Positions 17,839 to 27,438 of a stretch of 64,000 nt of DNA are shown piece after piece. The position numbers were made by a program, and so were the translations under genes. Below the pieces are notes generated by a model. The model was given only the letters and a program-made list of their open reading frames with translations, searched no databases and had not been told where the DNA came from. Position 1 is the stretch's first letter. Each line of letters starts with the position of its first letter. The stretch is from Polaribacter sp. (lineage in GTDB: Bacteria > Bacteroidota > Bacteroidia > Flavobacteriales > Flavobacteriaceae): assembly GCA_023254055.1 (NCBI GenBank), contig JALQYN010000065.1, forward strand, positions 20,695 through 84,694. The letters run 5' to 3'.

Positions 17839-18594
17839 TTAAAAAGTATATTGAATTCCGTTTTCTAACTTATATTGTGAGTTGGGAATTCCTAAAACAG
17901 GAAATTTATCTAATTGATAACTAAAAGAGGTAACAAGAGCAAGTTTTTTAAAGAAAGAAAAAGAGAATGAGGTTTCGCTAGAAATTCTGTAATCTGAAAA
18001 AAGATTCAGTTTTGGTTGATAATAGGTTGTGCTTGATATAGCGATTTTTTTATTAAGATTTAAATTGAAAGAAAAGTAAATGTTTCCTCGTGTTGCTTTG
18101 TCAATAACATCACCAGAATTACCAACAGAATTTTCGTGTTCATACATGATAAGCGTTCCAAGAAAAAATTTGTTTTTTTCTGAATGAAACAACTGAAAGC
18201 GCGTACCTAAACCCACCAAAGCTCTAAAATTAATAAAAGAAACCTTATCTTTTTGCAGCTGTGTAAACACCTCAAAAGTTAAACGAGGTTTTAATCGATA
18301 ATTATACCTTAAATGCTGAACGCTTTTATCTGTAAATTTTTCGTTGTTTGCTTCTGTAAAAACAAAAGTGTTTAAAAAAAGAAAAAGGTTTTTACCAGTA
18401 GCGTATTGAAGTGTAACCTCGTTTGTTAAATTAAAAAAAGTATTTACGTTTTTGGTTAAATCAAAATCTAGTTTAACACTTCCTAAAAATCGAGAAGAAT
18501 CAGAATGATTCCGAATACTCTCTATATTCACTACTTGACAAAAAGCAACAGTGTTTATAAAGAGAAGGAATAAAAAAACATGCTTTTTAGACAT
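17839..18594 (-). CDS. outer-membrane beta-barrel protein, DUF481-like
   Basis: A 251-residue protein with a signal peptide (MSKKHVFLFLLFINTVAFC). The mature part shows alternating strands of a beta-barrel (RFLGSVKLDFDLTKNVNTFF, LRYNYRLKPRLTFEVFTQLQ) and ends in an aromatic residue (NGIQYTF), the usual outer-membrane insertion signal. Segment GTRFQLFHSEKNKFFLGTLI, with the following MYEHE, is typical of DUF481 proteins. It lies 3 bp after gltX and is likely in the same transcript, with no clear functional link. Confidence 0.8.
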   Translation of the reverse strand: MSKKHVFLFLLFINTVAFCQVVNIESIRNHSDSSRFLGSVKLDFDLTKNVNTFFNLTNEVTLQYATGKNLFLFLNTFVFTEANNEKFTDKSVQHLRYNYRLKPRLTFEVFTQLQKDKVSFINFRALVGLGTRFQLFHSEKNKFFLGTLIMYEHENSVGNSGDVIDKATRGNIYFSFNLNLNKKIAISSTTYYQPKLNLFSDYRISSETSFSFSFFKKLALVTSFSYQLDKFPVLGIPNSQYKLENGIQYTF

Positions 18595-18597
18595 TTT

Positions 18598-20121
18598 TTA
18601 TAAAAGGGTTTCTATTGCTTTTTCAATTCTACTAATCGTTTCTTCTTTACCAATCATTTCTATGATTTCAAAAACATCTGGACCTTGAAGTGCGCCAACC
18701 AAGGCTAAACGTAATGGCATCATTACTTTTCCAAAGCCAATTTCATTTGAAACAATCCAACTTTTTATTGTGTTTTGAACGTTTTCTGTAGTAAAATCAT
18801 TTACCGATTTTACCAAACCAATTACATTTTCTAGCACCTCTTTAGTGTCATCTTTAATCGCTTTCTTAACAGCTTTTTCATCATAAGACGTTGGTGCTTG
18901 AAAAAAGAAATCGGATAGGCTCCAGAAATCAGACACAAAAACGGCACGTTCTTTAATCAATGAAACTACTTTTTCTATGTATTTTTCATCTTTGGAAGTC
19001 CCTTTTTTTGACAGAATAGGGATATATAATTTTGTTAGTTCCTCATCAGATTTAGTTTGTAAATACTGTTGATTGAACCAGTTTGTTTTTTCGGGGCTAA
19101 ACTTGGCCCCAGATTTACTAACACGCTTTAAATCAAATACTTGAACCAGTTCTTCTAATGTAAAAAGTTCTTGTTCTGTACCTGGGTTCCAACCCAATAG
19201 AGCTAACATATTTATAAAAGCATCGGCAAAATATCCATCTTCTTTATAGCCACGAGAAACATCACCTGTTTGTTCGTTTGTGTATTCTAAAGGAAACACC
19301 GGAAACCCTAATTTATCTCCATCACGTTTGCTTAGTTTACCTTTTCCAACAGGCTTTAAAATCAAGGGCAGGTGTGCAAATTTTGGCGCTTCCCAACCAA
19401 ATGCTTTATACAATAATACATGCAACGGCATCGATGGCAACCATTCTTCTCCACGAATTACATGTGTAATTTTCATCAAATGATCATCTACGATGTTTGC
19501 TAAATGATAGGTTGGCATTCCGTCTGATTTATACAAAACTTTATCGTCTAAAGTATTTGTTTCTATCTTTATGGTTCCACGAATTTCATCATTCATCAGC
19601 AATGTTTCGTCTTGAGGCGTTTTAAAACGAATTACATAATTTTCTCCTGCATCAATTTTTTGTTGTACTTCTTCTTTAGACAACACCAACGAATTTACCA
19701 AACGCCCTTTTTCTCTATTGTGCCAATTATAAATAAAGGTTTTACCTTGTTCTTCATGGTTTTTTCTATGGAAATCAAGTTGTTCAGAACTATCAAAAGC
19801 ATAATATGCCCAACCTTTTTCAATTAAAATATCGGCATATTTTTTATACAAATCTTTACGTTCAGATTGTCTGTAGGGACCATATTTTTCGTTTTTTCCT
19901 GGACCTTCATCAAATGGAATGTTACACCAATTTAAAGCATCAACAATATACTGTTCAGCATTAGCAACATAACGAGTTTGGTCTGTGTCTTCAACGCGTA
20001 GCACAAAGGTTCCCCCATGTTTTTTTGCAAATAAGTAATTAAATAAAGCAGTTCTTACCCCTCCAATATGTAATGGTCCGGTTGGACTTGGTGCAAAACG
20101 AACGCGAATAGTAGATTCCAT
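18598..20121 (-). CDS. gltX: glutamate--tRNA ligase
   Basis: A 507-residue class I aminoacyl-tRNA synthetase that charges tRNA-Glu. The HIGH-type signature is PTGPLHIGGVRTALFNYLFA near the N-terminus and the KMSKS-type loop is GKLSKRDGDKLG near residue 265. The C-terminal anticodon-binding helices (FSPEKTNWFNQQYLQTKSDE and following) are complete. Length is normal for the family. It starts at ATG 20121 with its own promoter, and the DUF481 gene follows. Confidence 0.97.
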   Translation of the reverse strand: MESTIRVRFAPSPTGPLHIGGVRTALFNYLFAKKHGGTFVLRVEDTDQTRYVANAEQYIVDALNWCNIPFDEGPGKNEKYGPYRQSERKDLYKKYADILIEKGWAYYAFDSSEQLDFHRKNHEEQGKTFIYNWHNREKGRLVNSLVLSKEEVQQKIDAGENYVIRFKTPQDETLLMNDEIRGTIKIETNTLDDKVLYKSDGMPTYHLANIVDDHLMKITHVIRGEEWLPSMPLHVLLYKAFGWEAPKFAHLPLILKPVGKGKLSKRDGDKLGFPVFPLEYTNEQTGDVSRGYKEDGYFADAFINMLALLGWNPGTEQELFTLEELVQVFDLKRVSKSGAKFSPEKTNWFNQQYLQTKSDEELTKLYIPILSKKGTSKDEKYIEKVVSLIKERAVFVSDFWSLSDFFFQAPTSYDEKAVKKAIKDDTKEVLENVIGLVKSVNDFTTENVQNTIKSWIVSNEIGFGKVMMPLRLALVGALQGPDVFEIIEMIGKEETISRIEKAIETLL

Positions 20122-20141
20122 TTTTTCTTTTTTGATTGTGG

Positions 20142-20149
20142 CAAAGATA
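20142..20149 (-). promoter_or_regulatory. -7 box of gltX
   Basis: TATCTTTG on the minus strand (plus-strand CAAAGATA), 20 bp before the gltX ATG; perfect TAnnTTTG. Confidence 0.5.
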
Positions 20150-20257
20150 CTTTAGTTTGATTTGATAAAAAAGTGATATTTTAAATGCTTTTATTAAGGT
20201 TTAACACTTTCTTAGTTCGCAAAAATTGTAAAAAAGAGTATTTTTATTGGTTATAAG

Positions 20258-23200
20258 ATGAATGCATATAAAAACATAGAAGAAAAACTCCATCAATTTG
20301 TCCGTAAATTTTACACAAATGAATTGATCAAAGGAACGATTATGTTTCTTTCATTGGGTATTTTGTATTTCTTTTTTACGCTATTTATAGAGTATTTTTT
20401 ATGGTTACAACCAACAGCCAGAACCATCCTTTTTATCATCTTTGTTTTGGTTGAACTCTATTTGTTGTTCCGATTTATTTTAACTCCAATTTTTAAGTTA
20501 ATTGGACTAAAAAAGGGAATTTCACACACTGAGTCTTCAAAAATAATTGGAATTCATTTTACAGAAGTAGGAGACAAGCTTATTAATATTTTACAACTTA
20601 AAGAATCCACAAATCAATCAGAATTATTAATTGCAAGTATTGAGCAAAAATCTAAAGAACTACAACCAATTCCGTTTTCAAATGCAGTAAACTTTAGGCA
20701 AAACAAAAAGTATTTAAAATATGCAGCAATTCCTATTGCTATATGGCTACTCATAACTATCACAGGAAATATTAATATTTTGAACACTTCTTTTAAAAGG
20801 GTGGTTAATTATCGAACAGCTTTCGTTCCTCCAGCACCATTTTCATTTCATTTAGTAAATACAGAGCTAAAAGTAATTCAAGGAAAACCGTTTACAGTAG
20901 AAATTGAAACCAAAGGAGCAGTATTGCCAACAGATGTTACTATTTTTTACAACAATCAAAGTTATTTTTTACAAAACCAAAACGGAACATTTAGTTATAC
21001 ATTTACAGACACTAAAAAAAACATAAGCTTTTATGTTGAAGCAAATGGAATCGTTTCACAAAACTATGAGTTGAATGTTGTTAAAACACCAACAGTTCAG
21101 AATATTTCTATTGATTTAGCATATCCTAACTATATTGGTAAGAAGAACGAAACCATAAACAATACAGGAACTATTATCGTTCCAGAGGGAACAAAAACGA
21201 CCTGGAATGTTAGGACAAACCAAACAGATTCAGTTGCGTTTATCTTTGATCAAAAACAACACTTTTTTAATAAGAATAAAGTTGATTTATTCACCCATTC
21301 TAAACAAATTTTAAAACCATTAAATTATCAAATAGCAACCTCTAATTCTGAATTAAAAGAATTTGAAAAACTATACTTTACAATTGATGTTGTAAAAGAC
21401 GAGTTTCCGGAAATAGAGGTGTTATCTGAAATAGATAGTTTAAATAATACAGCTCAATTTGCTGGCAAAGTTTCTGATGATTACGGAATTAAAAAAATTG
21501 AAATTGTTTTTTATGATGAAGAAAATCCGACAGAAAAAAAGACACAGAAAATAACGTTCAACAAAGAACAAAATCAAACCTTCTATTATAATTTCCCAGG
21601 AGATCTAGAAATCAATAAAGGGATTGATTATGAAGTTTATTTTCAGGTTTTTGATAATGACGGCGTCAACGGAAGCAAAAAGAGCGAAAGCAAAAAGTTT
21701 AGCTTTAGAAATAAATCAGACAAAGAAATAGAAGAAGAATCGGTTATTCAACAACGTAAACAAATTCAATCTATAGAAAACACCTTATTAAAAAAGCAAC
21801 AACAAAAGAAAGAGTTAGAAGAAATAAAGCAAAATCTACAAAACAATAAAAATGTTAATTGGAACGATAAAAAGAAGATAGATAATTACATCAAGCGTCA
21901 GGAGCAGTACAAACAAATGATGCAGCGCCAAACAGACAAACTGCAAGAAAATATCAAAGATTTACCCAAAGATTCAGAAACTATTAAAGAAAAAAAGGAA
22001 CAGCTGAAGAAAAGAATAGAAGAGCTTAAAAAGTTAGAAAAAGAGCAAAAGATATTAGAAGAATTAAAAAAACTAGCAGAAAAATTAAATAAAGACGAAT
22101 TGCTAAAAAAAGTAAAGCAGTTAACAGAGCAAAACAAACAACAAGAACGCAGTTTAGAAAGAATTTTAGAACTAACAAAAAGGTTTTATGTAGAGCAAAA
22201 AACCATGCAAATCGCAAATACGTTAGAAGACCTTTCTAAAAAACAAGACAGTCTTGCTAAATCAAAGAATTCAACACTTAATAAGCAACAAGAGATTAAG
22301 AAAGAGTTTGAAACGGTTCAAAAAGAACTTAAAAATTTAGAAAAAGACAATAAAGCGTTGAAAGAACCAATGCAAATACCCGACACAAAAGAAGAACAAA
22401 AAGAAGTAAATAAACAATTAAACAAAGCCCTAGAAAAGAATCAGCCGGATAAAAATCAACAAAAGAGTAGTCAGAAAAAAGCGGCTCAAAAAATGCAAGA
22501 AATGAGTCAGAAAATGCAACAAGCAATGTCTGACATGGAAGGTGAAATGAAAGAAGCAAACGAAAAATCATTACGCATCATTTTAGAAAACTTGCTAAAC
22601 TTTTCTTTTAAACAAGAAAATTTAATGGATCGGTTTTCAAATATTAATGTAACGCATCCAGATTTCGGAAAAGAATTAAAAAATCAAAATACGCTAAAAA
22701 CATATTTTGAGCACATAGACGACAGTTTGTATGTGTTGTCTATGCGCCTGCCAGAAATATCACCAATTGTTCAAAAAGACCTTACAAATGCTCATTACAA
22801 TATAGATCAATCTCTTGATAATTTTGCAGAAAACAGGTTTAATAGCGGCTTGTCAAATCAGCAATATGTTATGACCGCGGTTAATAATTTAGCAGACTTT
22901 TTAAGCGATATTTTAGACAATATGCAACAGCCAAAAATGTCTAAATCAGGAAAAGGAAAAAAAGGAGGGAAGTCTTTTAGTTTGCCAGACATTATCAAAA
23001 AACAAGAAGACATTGTTAAAAAAATGCAACAAGGAAACAAGAAGGGTCAAGAACAGAAAGGCGAAAAAAAAGGAGAAAGCAAAGGGAATAGAAACGATGA
23101 TTTAGATGGAGATTTATATAATACATATCAACAGCAATCTCAATTACGACAAGAACTTCAAGAGGCTCTAAAAAAGAATGGAATCGGTAACAACCCAGAA

Positions 23201-23524
23201 GCAAAAAAGGTGTTAAAATCGATGGAACAATTAGAAAATGAAATTCTTGAAAAAGGCTTTAATAACGCGACACTTCAAAAAATGCAACAACTTAAATACA
23301 ACCTGTTAAAATTAGATAAAGCGGCTTTTGAACAAGACAAAGATACAAAGAGAAAATCTTCTTCTAATCAACAAAAATACAATTCAAACAAGGCTAAATT
23401 ACTGATTCAAAAACTGTTTTACAATCAAACAGAAATATTAAACAGACAATCCTTACCTTTGCAAAAAAGTTACAAAAAGAAAGTACAGGAGTATTTTAAT
23501 AATTTGAAAAAGCAAAAAGAATAG
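20258..23524 (+). CDS. large DUF4175-family membrane protein
   Basis: A 1088-residue protein. Two helices at about residues 27-45 and 53-75 and another near 150-170 anchor it in the inner membrane. Residues about 190-480 form a beta-rich periplasmic region (FVPPAPFSFHLVNTELKVIQ, VSDDYGIKKIEIVFYDEENP). Residues about 500-760 are a long lysine/glutamine-rich coiled coil, and the C-terminus (LPDIIKKQEDIVKKMQQGNK and further) is again helical and charged. This is the DUF4175 layout of Bacteroidetes. Its role is unknown. ybeY overlaps its stop by 1 base. Confidence 0.82.
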   Translation: MNAYKNIEEKLHQFVRKFYTNELIKGTIMFLSLGILYFFFTLFIEYFLWLQPTARTILFIIFVLVELYLLFRFILTPIFKLIGLKKGISHTESSKIIGIHFTEVGDKLINILQLKESTNQSELLIASIEQKSKELQPIPFSNAVNFRQNKKYLKYAAIPIAIWLLITITGNINILNTSFKRVVNYRTAFVPPAPFSFHLVNTELKVIQGKPFTVEIETKGAVLPTDVTIFYNNQSYFLQNQNGTFSYTFTDTKKNISFYVEANGIVSQNYELNVVKTPTVQNISIDLAYPNYIGKKNETINNTGTIIVPEGTKTTWNVRTNQTDSVAFIFDQKQHFFNKNKVDLFTHSKQILKPLNYQIATSNSELKEFEKLYFTIDVVKDEFPEIEVLSEIDSLNNTAQFAGKVSDDYGIKKIEIVFYDEENPTEKKTQKITFNKEQNQTFYYNFPGDLEINKGIDYEVYFQVFDNDGVNGSKKSESKKFSFRNKSDKEIEEESVIQQRKQIQSIENTLLKKQQQKKELEEIKQNLQNNKNVNWNDKKKIDNYIKRQEQYKQMMQRQTDKLQENIKDLPKDSETIKEKKEQLKKRIEELKKLEKEQKILEELKKLAEKLNKDELLKKVKQLTEQNKQQERSLERILELTKRFYVEQKTMQIANTLEDLSKKQDSLAKSKNSTLNKQQEIKKEFETVQKELKNLEKDNKALKEPMQIPDTKEEQKEVNKQLNKALEKNQPDKNQQKSSQKKAAQKMQEMSQKMQQAMSDMEGEMKEANEKSLRIILENLLNFSFKQENLMDRFSNINVTHPDFGKELKNQNTLKTYFEHIDDSLYVLSMRLPEISPIVQKDLTNAHYNIDQSLDNFAENRFNSGLSNQQYVMTAVNNLADFLSDILDNMQQPKMSKSGKGKKGGKSFSLPDIIKKQEDIVKKMQQGNKKGQEQKGEKKGESKGNRNDDLDGDLYNTYQQQSQLRQELQEALKKNGIGNNPEAKKVLKSMEQLENEILEKGFNNATLQKMQQLKYNLLKLDKAAFEQDKDTKRKSSSNQQKYNSNKAKLLIQKLFYNQTEILNRQSLPLQKSYKKKVQEYFNNLKKQKE

Positions 23525-23937
23525 TGATTGAATTTAATTACGAAACAAATTTTATTTTAAACAACGAAGAGCAATTAACAAATTGGGTTGAGAGCTGTAT
23601 TGTTAGCAACAAATTTAAAGTAGGAGAAATTAATTATATTTTTTGTGACGATGCGTATTTACATAAGTTAAATGTCGAGTTTTTACAACACGACACCTAC
23701 ACTGATATTATTAGTTTTGATAATACAATGGGGAGGCTTATTAGTGGAGATATTTTTATTTCAATAGATAGAGTTAAAGAAAATTCAACTGTTTTTACTT
23801 CCTCTTTTGAGGATGAACTGCACAGGGTTATGATTCATGGTGTTTTGCACTATATGGGATATAAAGACAAAACGATAGAGGAAAAAGAAATGATGCGCTC
23901 CAAAGAAGATCAATGTTTGTTTATGTTAAATAATTGA
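23524..23937 (+). CDS. ybeY: rRNA maturation endoribonuclease YbeY
   Basis: A 137-residue metal-dependent RNase involved in 16S rRNA 3'-end maturation and ribosome quality control. Motifs: HDTYTDIISFDN near the middle and HGVLHYMGYKDK for metal binding. The classical motif is H-G-x-L-H-x-x-x-x-x-H; here the third histidine position is a lysine (YKDK), as I recall for other Bacteroidetes YbeY proteins. The start is GTG 23524, sharing a base with the DUF4175 stop (TAGTG). It precedes mnmG in the same direction. Confidence 0.9.
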   Translation: MIEFNYETNFILNNEEQLTNWVESCIVSNKFKVGEINYIFCDDAYLHKLNVEFLQHDTYTDIISFDNTMGRLISGDIFISIDRVKENSTVFTSSFEDELHRVMIHGVLHYMGYKDKTIEEKEMMRSKEDQCLFMLNN

Positions 23938-23958
23938 TAATCAATAAAATAAATAAAT

Positions 23959-23974
23959 AGTTTCACGTGAAACA
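23959..23974. promoter_or_regulatory. parS-like site upstream of mnmG
   Basis: AGTTTCACGTGAAACA matches the ParB-binding parS consensus TGTTTCACGTGAAACA at 15 of 16 positions and includes a perfect 14-bp palindrome. It lies 7 bp before the mnmG ATG, in the ybeY-mnmG gap. Confidence 0.7.
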
Positions 23975-23980
23975 TGTAAA

Positions 23981-25858
23981 ATGAGTCTTTTTTCAACAAC
24001 ATACGATGTAATAGTAGTTGGTGGTGGCCACGCAGGAAGCGAGGCAGCAGCAGCAAGCGCAAATATGGGCGCTCATACATTGCTTATTACAATGAGTTTG
24101 CAAAACATTGCACAGATGAGTTGTAACCCAGCCATGGGAGGAATTGCAAAAGGGCAAATCGTTCGAGAAATTGATGCCTTAGGTGGGTATAGTGGAATTG
24201 TAACAGACAAAACCGCTATTCAATTTAAAATGCTGAACAAATCTAAAGGACCAGCAATGTGGAGCCCTAGAGCGCAATCGGACCGAATGCGTTTTTCTGA
24301 AGAGTGGAGAAAGGTTTTAGAGCAAACAGATAATTTAGATTTTTATCAAGATTCTGTAAATGGGTTGTTATTTGAAGAAAATAAAATAGTTGGTGTTAAA
24401 ACAGTTTTAGGCTTAGAAATAAAATCAAAAACAGTTATCATTACGGCAGGAACTTTTTTAAATGGATTAATTCATGTTGGTGAAAAAACATTCGGAGGGG
24501 GTAGAGCAGGAGAAGGTGCTTCTACTGGAATTACTGAAGATTTAGTTAAAATGGGATTTGAATCAGGTAGAATGAAAACAGGAACACCTCCAAGAGTTGA
24601 TGCACGTTCTTTAGATTTTTCTAAAATGATTGAACAACCAGGCGATGAACAACCTGAAAAGTTTTCTTATTTACCATCAACAAAACCTTTAACCAAACAA
24701 CGCTCTTGTTATTTAACATATACGAGTCCAGAAGTTCATGAATTATTGAGAGAAGGTTTTGATAGGTCTCCAATGTTTAACGGTAGAATTCAGTCAACGG
24801 GACCCAGATACTGTCCCTCTATTGAGGACAAGATTGATCGTTTTGCTACAAAAGACAGACATCAAATGTTTATTGAGCCAGAAGGCTGGGATACTGTTGA
24901 AATTTATGTGAATGGATTTTCTACTTCACTACCTGAAGATATTCAAGACAAAGCAATTCGCTCTGTAGCAGGTTTTGAAAATGTTAAGTTTTTGCGCTAT
25001 GGTTATGCTATAGAATATGATTATTTTCCACCCACACAATTAACACATTCGTTGGAAACGAAATTGGTAGAAAACTTGTTTTTTGCAGGACAAATAAATG
25101 GGACAACAGGTTATGAAGAAGCAGCTTCTCAGGGACTAATGGCGGGAATTAATGCTGCTTTAAAAATTCAAAACAAAGAGCCGTTTATTTTAAAAAGAAA
25201 CGAAGCATATATTGGGGTTTTAATAGATGATTTAATTACAAAAGGAACTGAAGAGCCATATAGAATGTTTACGTCTCGAGCAGAATACAGAACTTTATTA
25301 AGACAAGACAATGCCGATTTAAGATTAACGCCGAGGTCTTATGAACTAGGTTTGGCATCTGAAGAACGTATGAACCGCGTTATAGAAAAGAAAGAAAAAA
25401 CAGAATTATTGATATACTTTTTAAACAACTTGAGTGTTAAAAAGGAAGAGCTAAATGGTATTTTAGAAAAGAAAAATCTTGCTTTGGTAAATCAATCTAT
25501 GAAGCTTTTTAAAGTAGCCGCAAGACCTCAGTTAAATTTTTCTGACTTTATTCATTTAGATGAATTAGCTCAGTTTATTACACAACACAATATAGATGCT
25601 GAAATCATAGAACAGGTAGAAATCTATTTAAAGTATTCTGGATATATTGAAAAAGAAAAGAATAATGCAGACAAGCTAAATCGTCTAGAAAATGTTACGA
25701 TTCCTAAAACATTTGATTATTCTAAAGTAAAATCTCTTTCTTTTGAGGCAAGAGAAAAATTAAATAAAATAAAACCAACTTCCATTTCACAAGCAAGTAG
25801 AATAAGCGGTGTTTCACCAAGTGATGTTTCGGTATTGCTAGTTTATATGGGTAGATAA
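23981..25858 (+). CDS. mnmG: tRNA uridine-5-carboxymethylaminomethyl modification enzyme MnmG (GidA)
   Basis: A 625-residue FAD-dependent enzyme that, with MnmE, adds carboxymethylaminomethyl to wobble U34 of certain tRNAs. The FAD-binding motif GGGHAG is at residues 14-19, followed by CNPAMGGIAKGQIVREIDAL, GGGRAGEGASTGITE, TGTPPRVDARSLDFSK and FTSRAEYRTLLRQDNADLRL, all hallmarks. Full length. It is flanked on both sides by parS-like palindromes; in many bacteria mnmG lies near the replication origin. Confidence 0.97.
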   Translation: MSLFSTTYDVIVVGGGHAGSEAAAASANMGAHTLLITMSLQNIAQMSCNPAMGGIAKGQIVREIDALGGYSGIVTDKTAIQFKMLNKSKGPAMWSPRAQSDRMRFSEEWRKVLEQTDNLDFYQDSVNGLLFEENKIVGVKTVLGLEIKSKTVIITAGTFLNGLIHVGEKTFGGGRAGEGASTGITEDLVKMGFESGRMKTGTPPRVDARSLDFSKMIEQPGDEQPEKFSYLPSTKPLTKQRSCYLTYTSPEVHELLREGFDRSPMFNGRIQSTGPRYCPSIEDKIDRFATKDRHQMFIEPEGWDTVEIYVNGFSTSLPEDIQDKAIRSVAGFENVKFLRYGYAIEYDYFPPTQLTHSLETKLVENLFFAGQINGTTGYEEAASQGLMAGINAALKIQNKEPFILKRNEAYIGVLIDDLITKGTEEPYRMFTSRAEYRTLLRQDNADLRLTPRSYELGLASEERMNRVIEKKEKTELLIYFLNNLSVKKEELNGILEKKNLALVNQSMKLFKVAARPQLNFSDFIHLDELAQFITQHNIDAEIIEQVEIYLKYSGYIEKEKNNADKLNRLENVTIPKTFDYSKVKSLSFEAREKLNKIKPTSISQASRISGVSPSDVSVLLVYMGR

Positions 25859-25865
25859 AAAATAA

Positions 25866-25881
25866 AGTTCCATGTGGAACA
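25866..25881. promoter_or_regulatory. second parS-like site, downstream of mnmG
   Basis: AGTTCCATGTGGAACA, with paired changes that keep most of the dyad; 12 of 16 positions match the parS consensus TGTTTCACGTGAAACA. Placed 8 bp after the mnmG stop and 20 bp before the methyltransferase ATG. Confidence 0.5.
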
Positions 25882-25900
25882 TTATACGTTTTGCTAAATA

Positions 25901-26770
25901 ATGAATAAAGAAAAAAATCTTTATAAAGGGGTAAAACCTTTTATGAGCTGTACAGATCATTCGGTTTCTCAAGAATCTTACGAGCTTTTATTTAATGAAG
26001 AATTTGAGATGATGGTAACACTTCCTGTTCCGTCAGATTTAGAAAAATATTATAAAAGCGAAGATTATATTTCACACACAGACGCAAGTAAAAGTATTGT
26101 TGATAAAATTTATCAAAGAGTTAGAAAACACACATTACAAAAAAAGCTAGCACTAATAAACTCATTTCATTCAACAGAAAAAAAACTATTAGATATTGGA
26201 TCTGGAACCGGAGATTTTTTAGCGACTTGTAAAAAAAATCATTGGAGTGTTTTTGGAGTTGAGCCTAACGAGAATGCCATCGCTATTTCTAAAAGAAAAG
26301 GTATTGGTGTTATCAGTGATATTTCAATTTTAAAAGAAAATAATTTTGATGTAATTACGCTTTGGCATGTATTAGAACATGTAGAAAATCTAGTAGAGTA
26401 TATAGAGGTTTTAAAAAAGAAATTAAAACCCAACGGAACATTAGTAATTGCTGTTCCAAATTACAAAAGCTTTGATGCAAATTATTATAAAGAGTTTTGG
26501 GCAGCTTATGATGTGCCAAGACATCTTTGGCATTTTTCTCAAAACTCCATAAAAAGACTTTTTGAAAATGTTTCAATGAGTGTTGAGAAAACAATTCCTA
26601 TGAAATATGATTCGTATTATGTTTCAATGTTGAGTGAAAAATATAAATCAGGCAGCACAAATTTTCTAAAAGCTTTTTACATTGGTTTTCTTTCAAATAG
26701 AAAAGCAAAATCAACTTCTGAGTATTCTTCTCTTATTTATGTGATTAAAAACACAGAAAACACCATTTAA
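25901..26770 (+). CDS. class I SAM-dependent methyltransferase
   Basis: A 289-residue protein with the SAM-binding motif KLLDIGSGTGDF near residues 88-99, then FGVEPNENAIAISKRKGIGV and LWHVLEHVENLVEYIEVLKK, the Methyltransf_23 pattern, and FWAAYDVPRHLWHFSQNSIK. Such proteins usually methylate small molecules or sugars; the target is unknown. An N-terminal part of about 60 residues (CTDHSVSQESYELLFNEEFE) is typical of related flavobacterial proteins. It follows mnmG after 42 bp containing the second parS-like site. Confidence 0.85.
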   Translation: MNKEKNLYKGVKPFMSCTDHSVSQESYELLFNEEFEMMVTLPVPSDLEKYYKSEDYISHTDASKSIVDKIYQRVRKHTLQKKLALINSFHSTEKKLLDIGSGTGDFLATCKKNHWSVFGVEPNENAIAISKRKGIGVISDISILKENNFDVITLWHVLEHVENLVEYIEVLKKKLKPNGTLVIAVPNYKSFDANYYKEFWAAYDVPRHLWHFSQNSIKRLFENVSMSVEKTIPMKYDSYYVSMLSEKYKSGSTNFLKAFYIGFLSNRKAKSTSEYSSLIYVIKNTENTI

Positions 26771-26913
26771 AAAGCATTTAAAACAAGTTTTGCCTCAAAA
26801 CAACCTATTTGCTCTCTATTTTTTAAAAACACCCTAAAAGGCTTCTTTTAAAGACCTTTAAAATAGTTTTATTTTATTTAAAACAAAAAAAGAATAAGAA
26901 AAATTGATGCAGC

Positions 26914-27312
26914 TTATTTACTCAATAAATAAACACCGAAAATTGTAGTTGCAAAATAAACGGCTAATGTCATTGCTCCAGCATAATCTTTTGCCAACCT
27001 TTGACCAATTAATAAAAAGATAAGTGTTAAAGCAGAAATTTCTACTCCAATAAGTGCAGCTGACTTAACTCCTGAAAAAGTTAATTGATAAAGACCAAAA
27101 AGCATAAAAAGACTTGCAGTCACTTCAAGCAACAAGATGGTTCCCAATAACAAAGGCACTTTGTTTTTTAAAGGAGAGTTCGAAAAGTGCTCTTTAATAA
27201 AAGATAAATTTCCGCTCCAGTCAGTTATTTTATCAATTCCTGATTGTAAAAAAGTGACAATTAAAAACAGTAGAATTAATATTTCTGTTGGGTAGTTTTG
27301 TATGGCTTCCAT
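26914..27312 (-). CDS. DoxX-like inner-membrane protein
   Basis: A 132-residue protein with four hydrophobic helices: EILILLFLIVTFLQSGIDKI, LLLGTILLLEVTASLFMLFG, ALIGVEISALTLIFLLIGQR and MTLAVYFATTIFGVYLL. Helix layout and length match the DoxX family of small membrane proteins linked to quinone-based redox. Function here is unknown. A TAGTTTTG -7 box precedes it on the minus strand at 27332-27339 (plus-strand CAAAACTA). Confidence 0.75.
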   Translation of the reverse strand: MEAIQNYPTEILILLFLIVTFLQSGIDKITDWSGNLSFIKEHFSNSPLKNKVPLLLGTILLLEVTASLFMLFGLYQLTFSGVKSAALIGVEISALTLIFLLIGQRLAKDYAGAMTLAVYFATTIFGVYLLSK

Positions 27313-27331
27313 AAATTAATTAGTTATCCCA

Positions 27332-27339
27332 CAAAACTA
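27332..27339 (-). promoter_or_regulatory. -7 box of DoxX-like gene
   Basis: TAGTTTTG on the minus strand, perfect TAnnTTTG, 19 bp before the ATG at 27312. Confidence 0.5.
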
Positions 27340-27340
27340 C

Positions 27341-27382
27341 TAAAAAGAAAGATGCGAGCAATACATTATTAACTCGCATCTT
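27341..27382 (-). terminator. terminator of repeat lipoprotein gene
   Basis: AAGATGCGAG (27349-27358) pairs with CTCGCATCTT (27373-27382), loop 14 bases. On the minus strand it is followed by a T-rich run (TCTTTTTAG), so it can terminate transcription coming from 28437. Confidence 0.7.
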
Positions 27383-27438
27383 ATCAAATAATCAAACCAA
27401 CCTTTAATAGTTTTATGTTTTTTTGCAATGTATATCAA

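Noticed and set aside
19457..19470. ATTACATGTGTAAT inverted repeat within gltX
   Set aside because: Arms pair around a 2-base loop but it is coding sequence with no link to a promoter; a chance dyad is more likely.
21898..23204. minus-strand frames rich in Phe, Ser and Leu opposite the DUF4175 gene
   Set aside because: They mirror the Lys/Gln/Glu-rich coiled coil of the plus-strand gene and are not independent genes.
26771..26913. AAAGG...CCTTT stem after the methyltransferase gene
   Set aside because: Five base pairs in a low-complexity AT-rich gap; no convincing terminator or gene.
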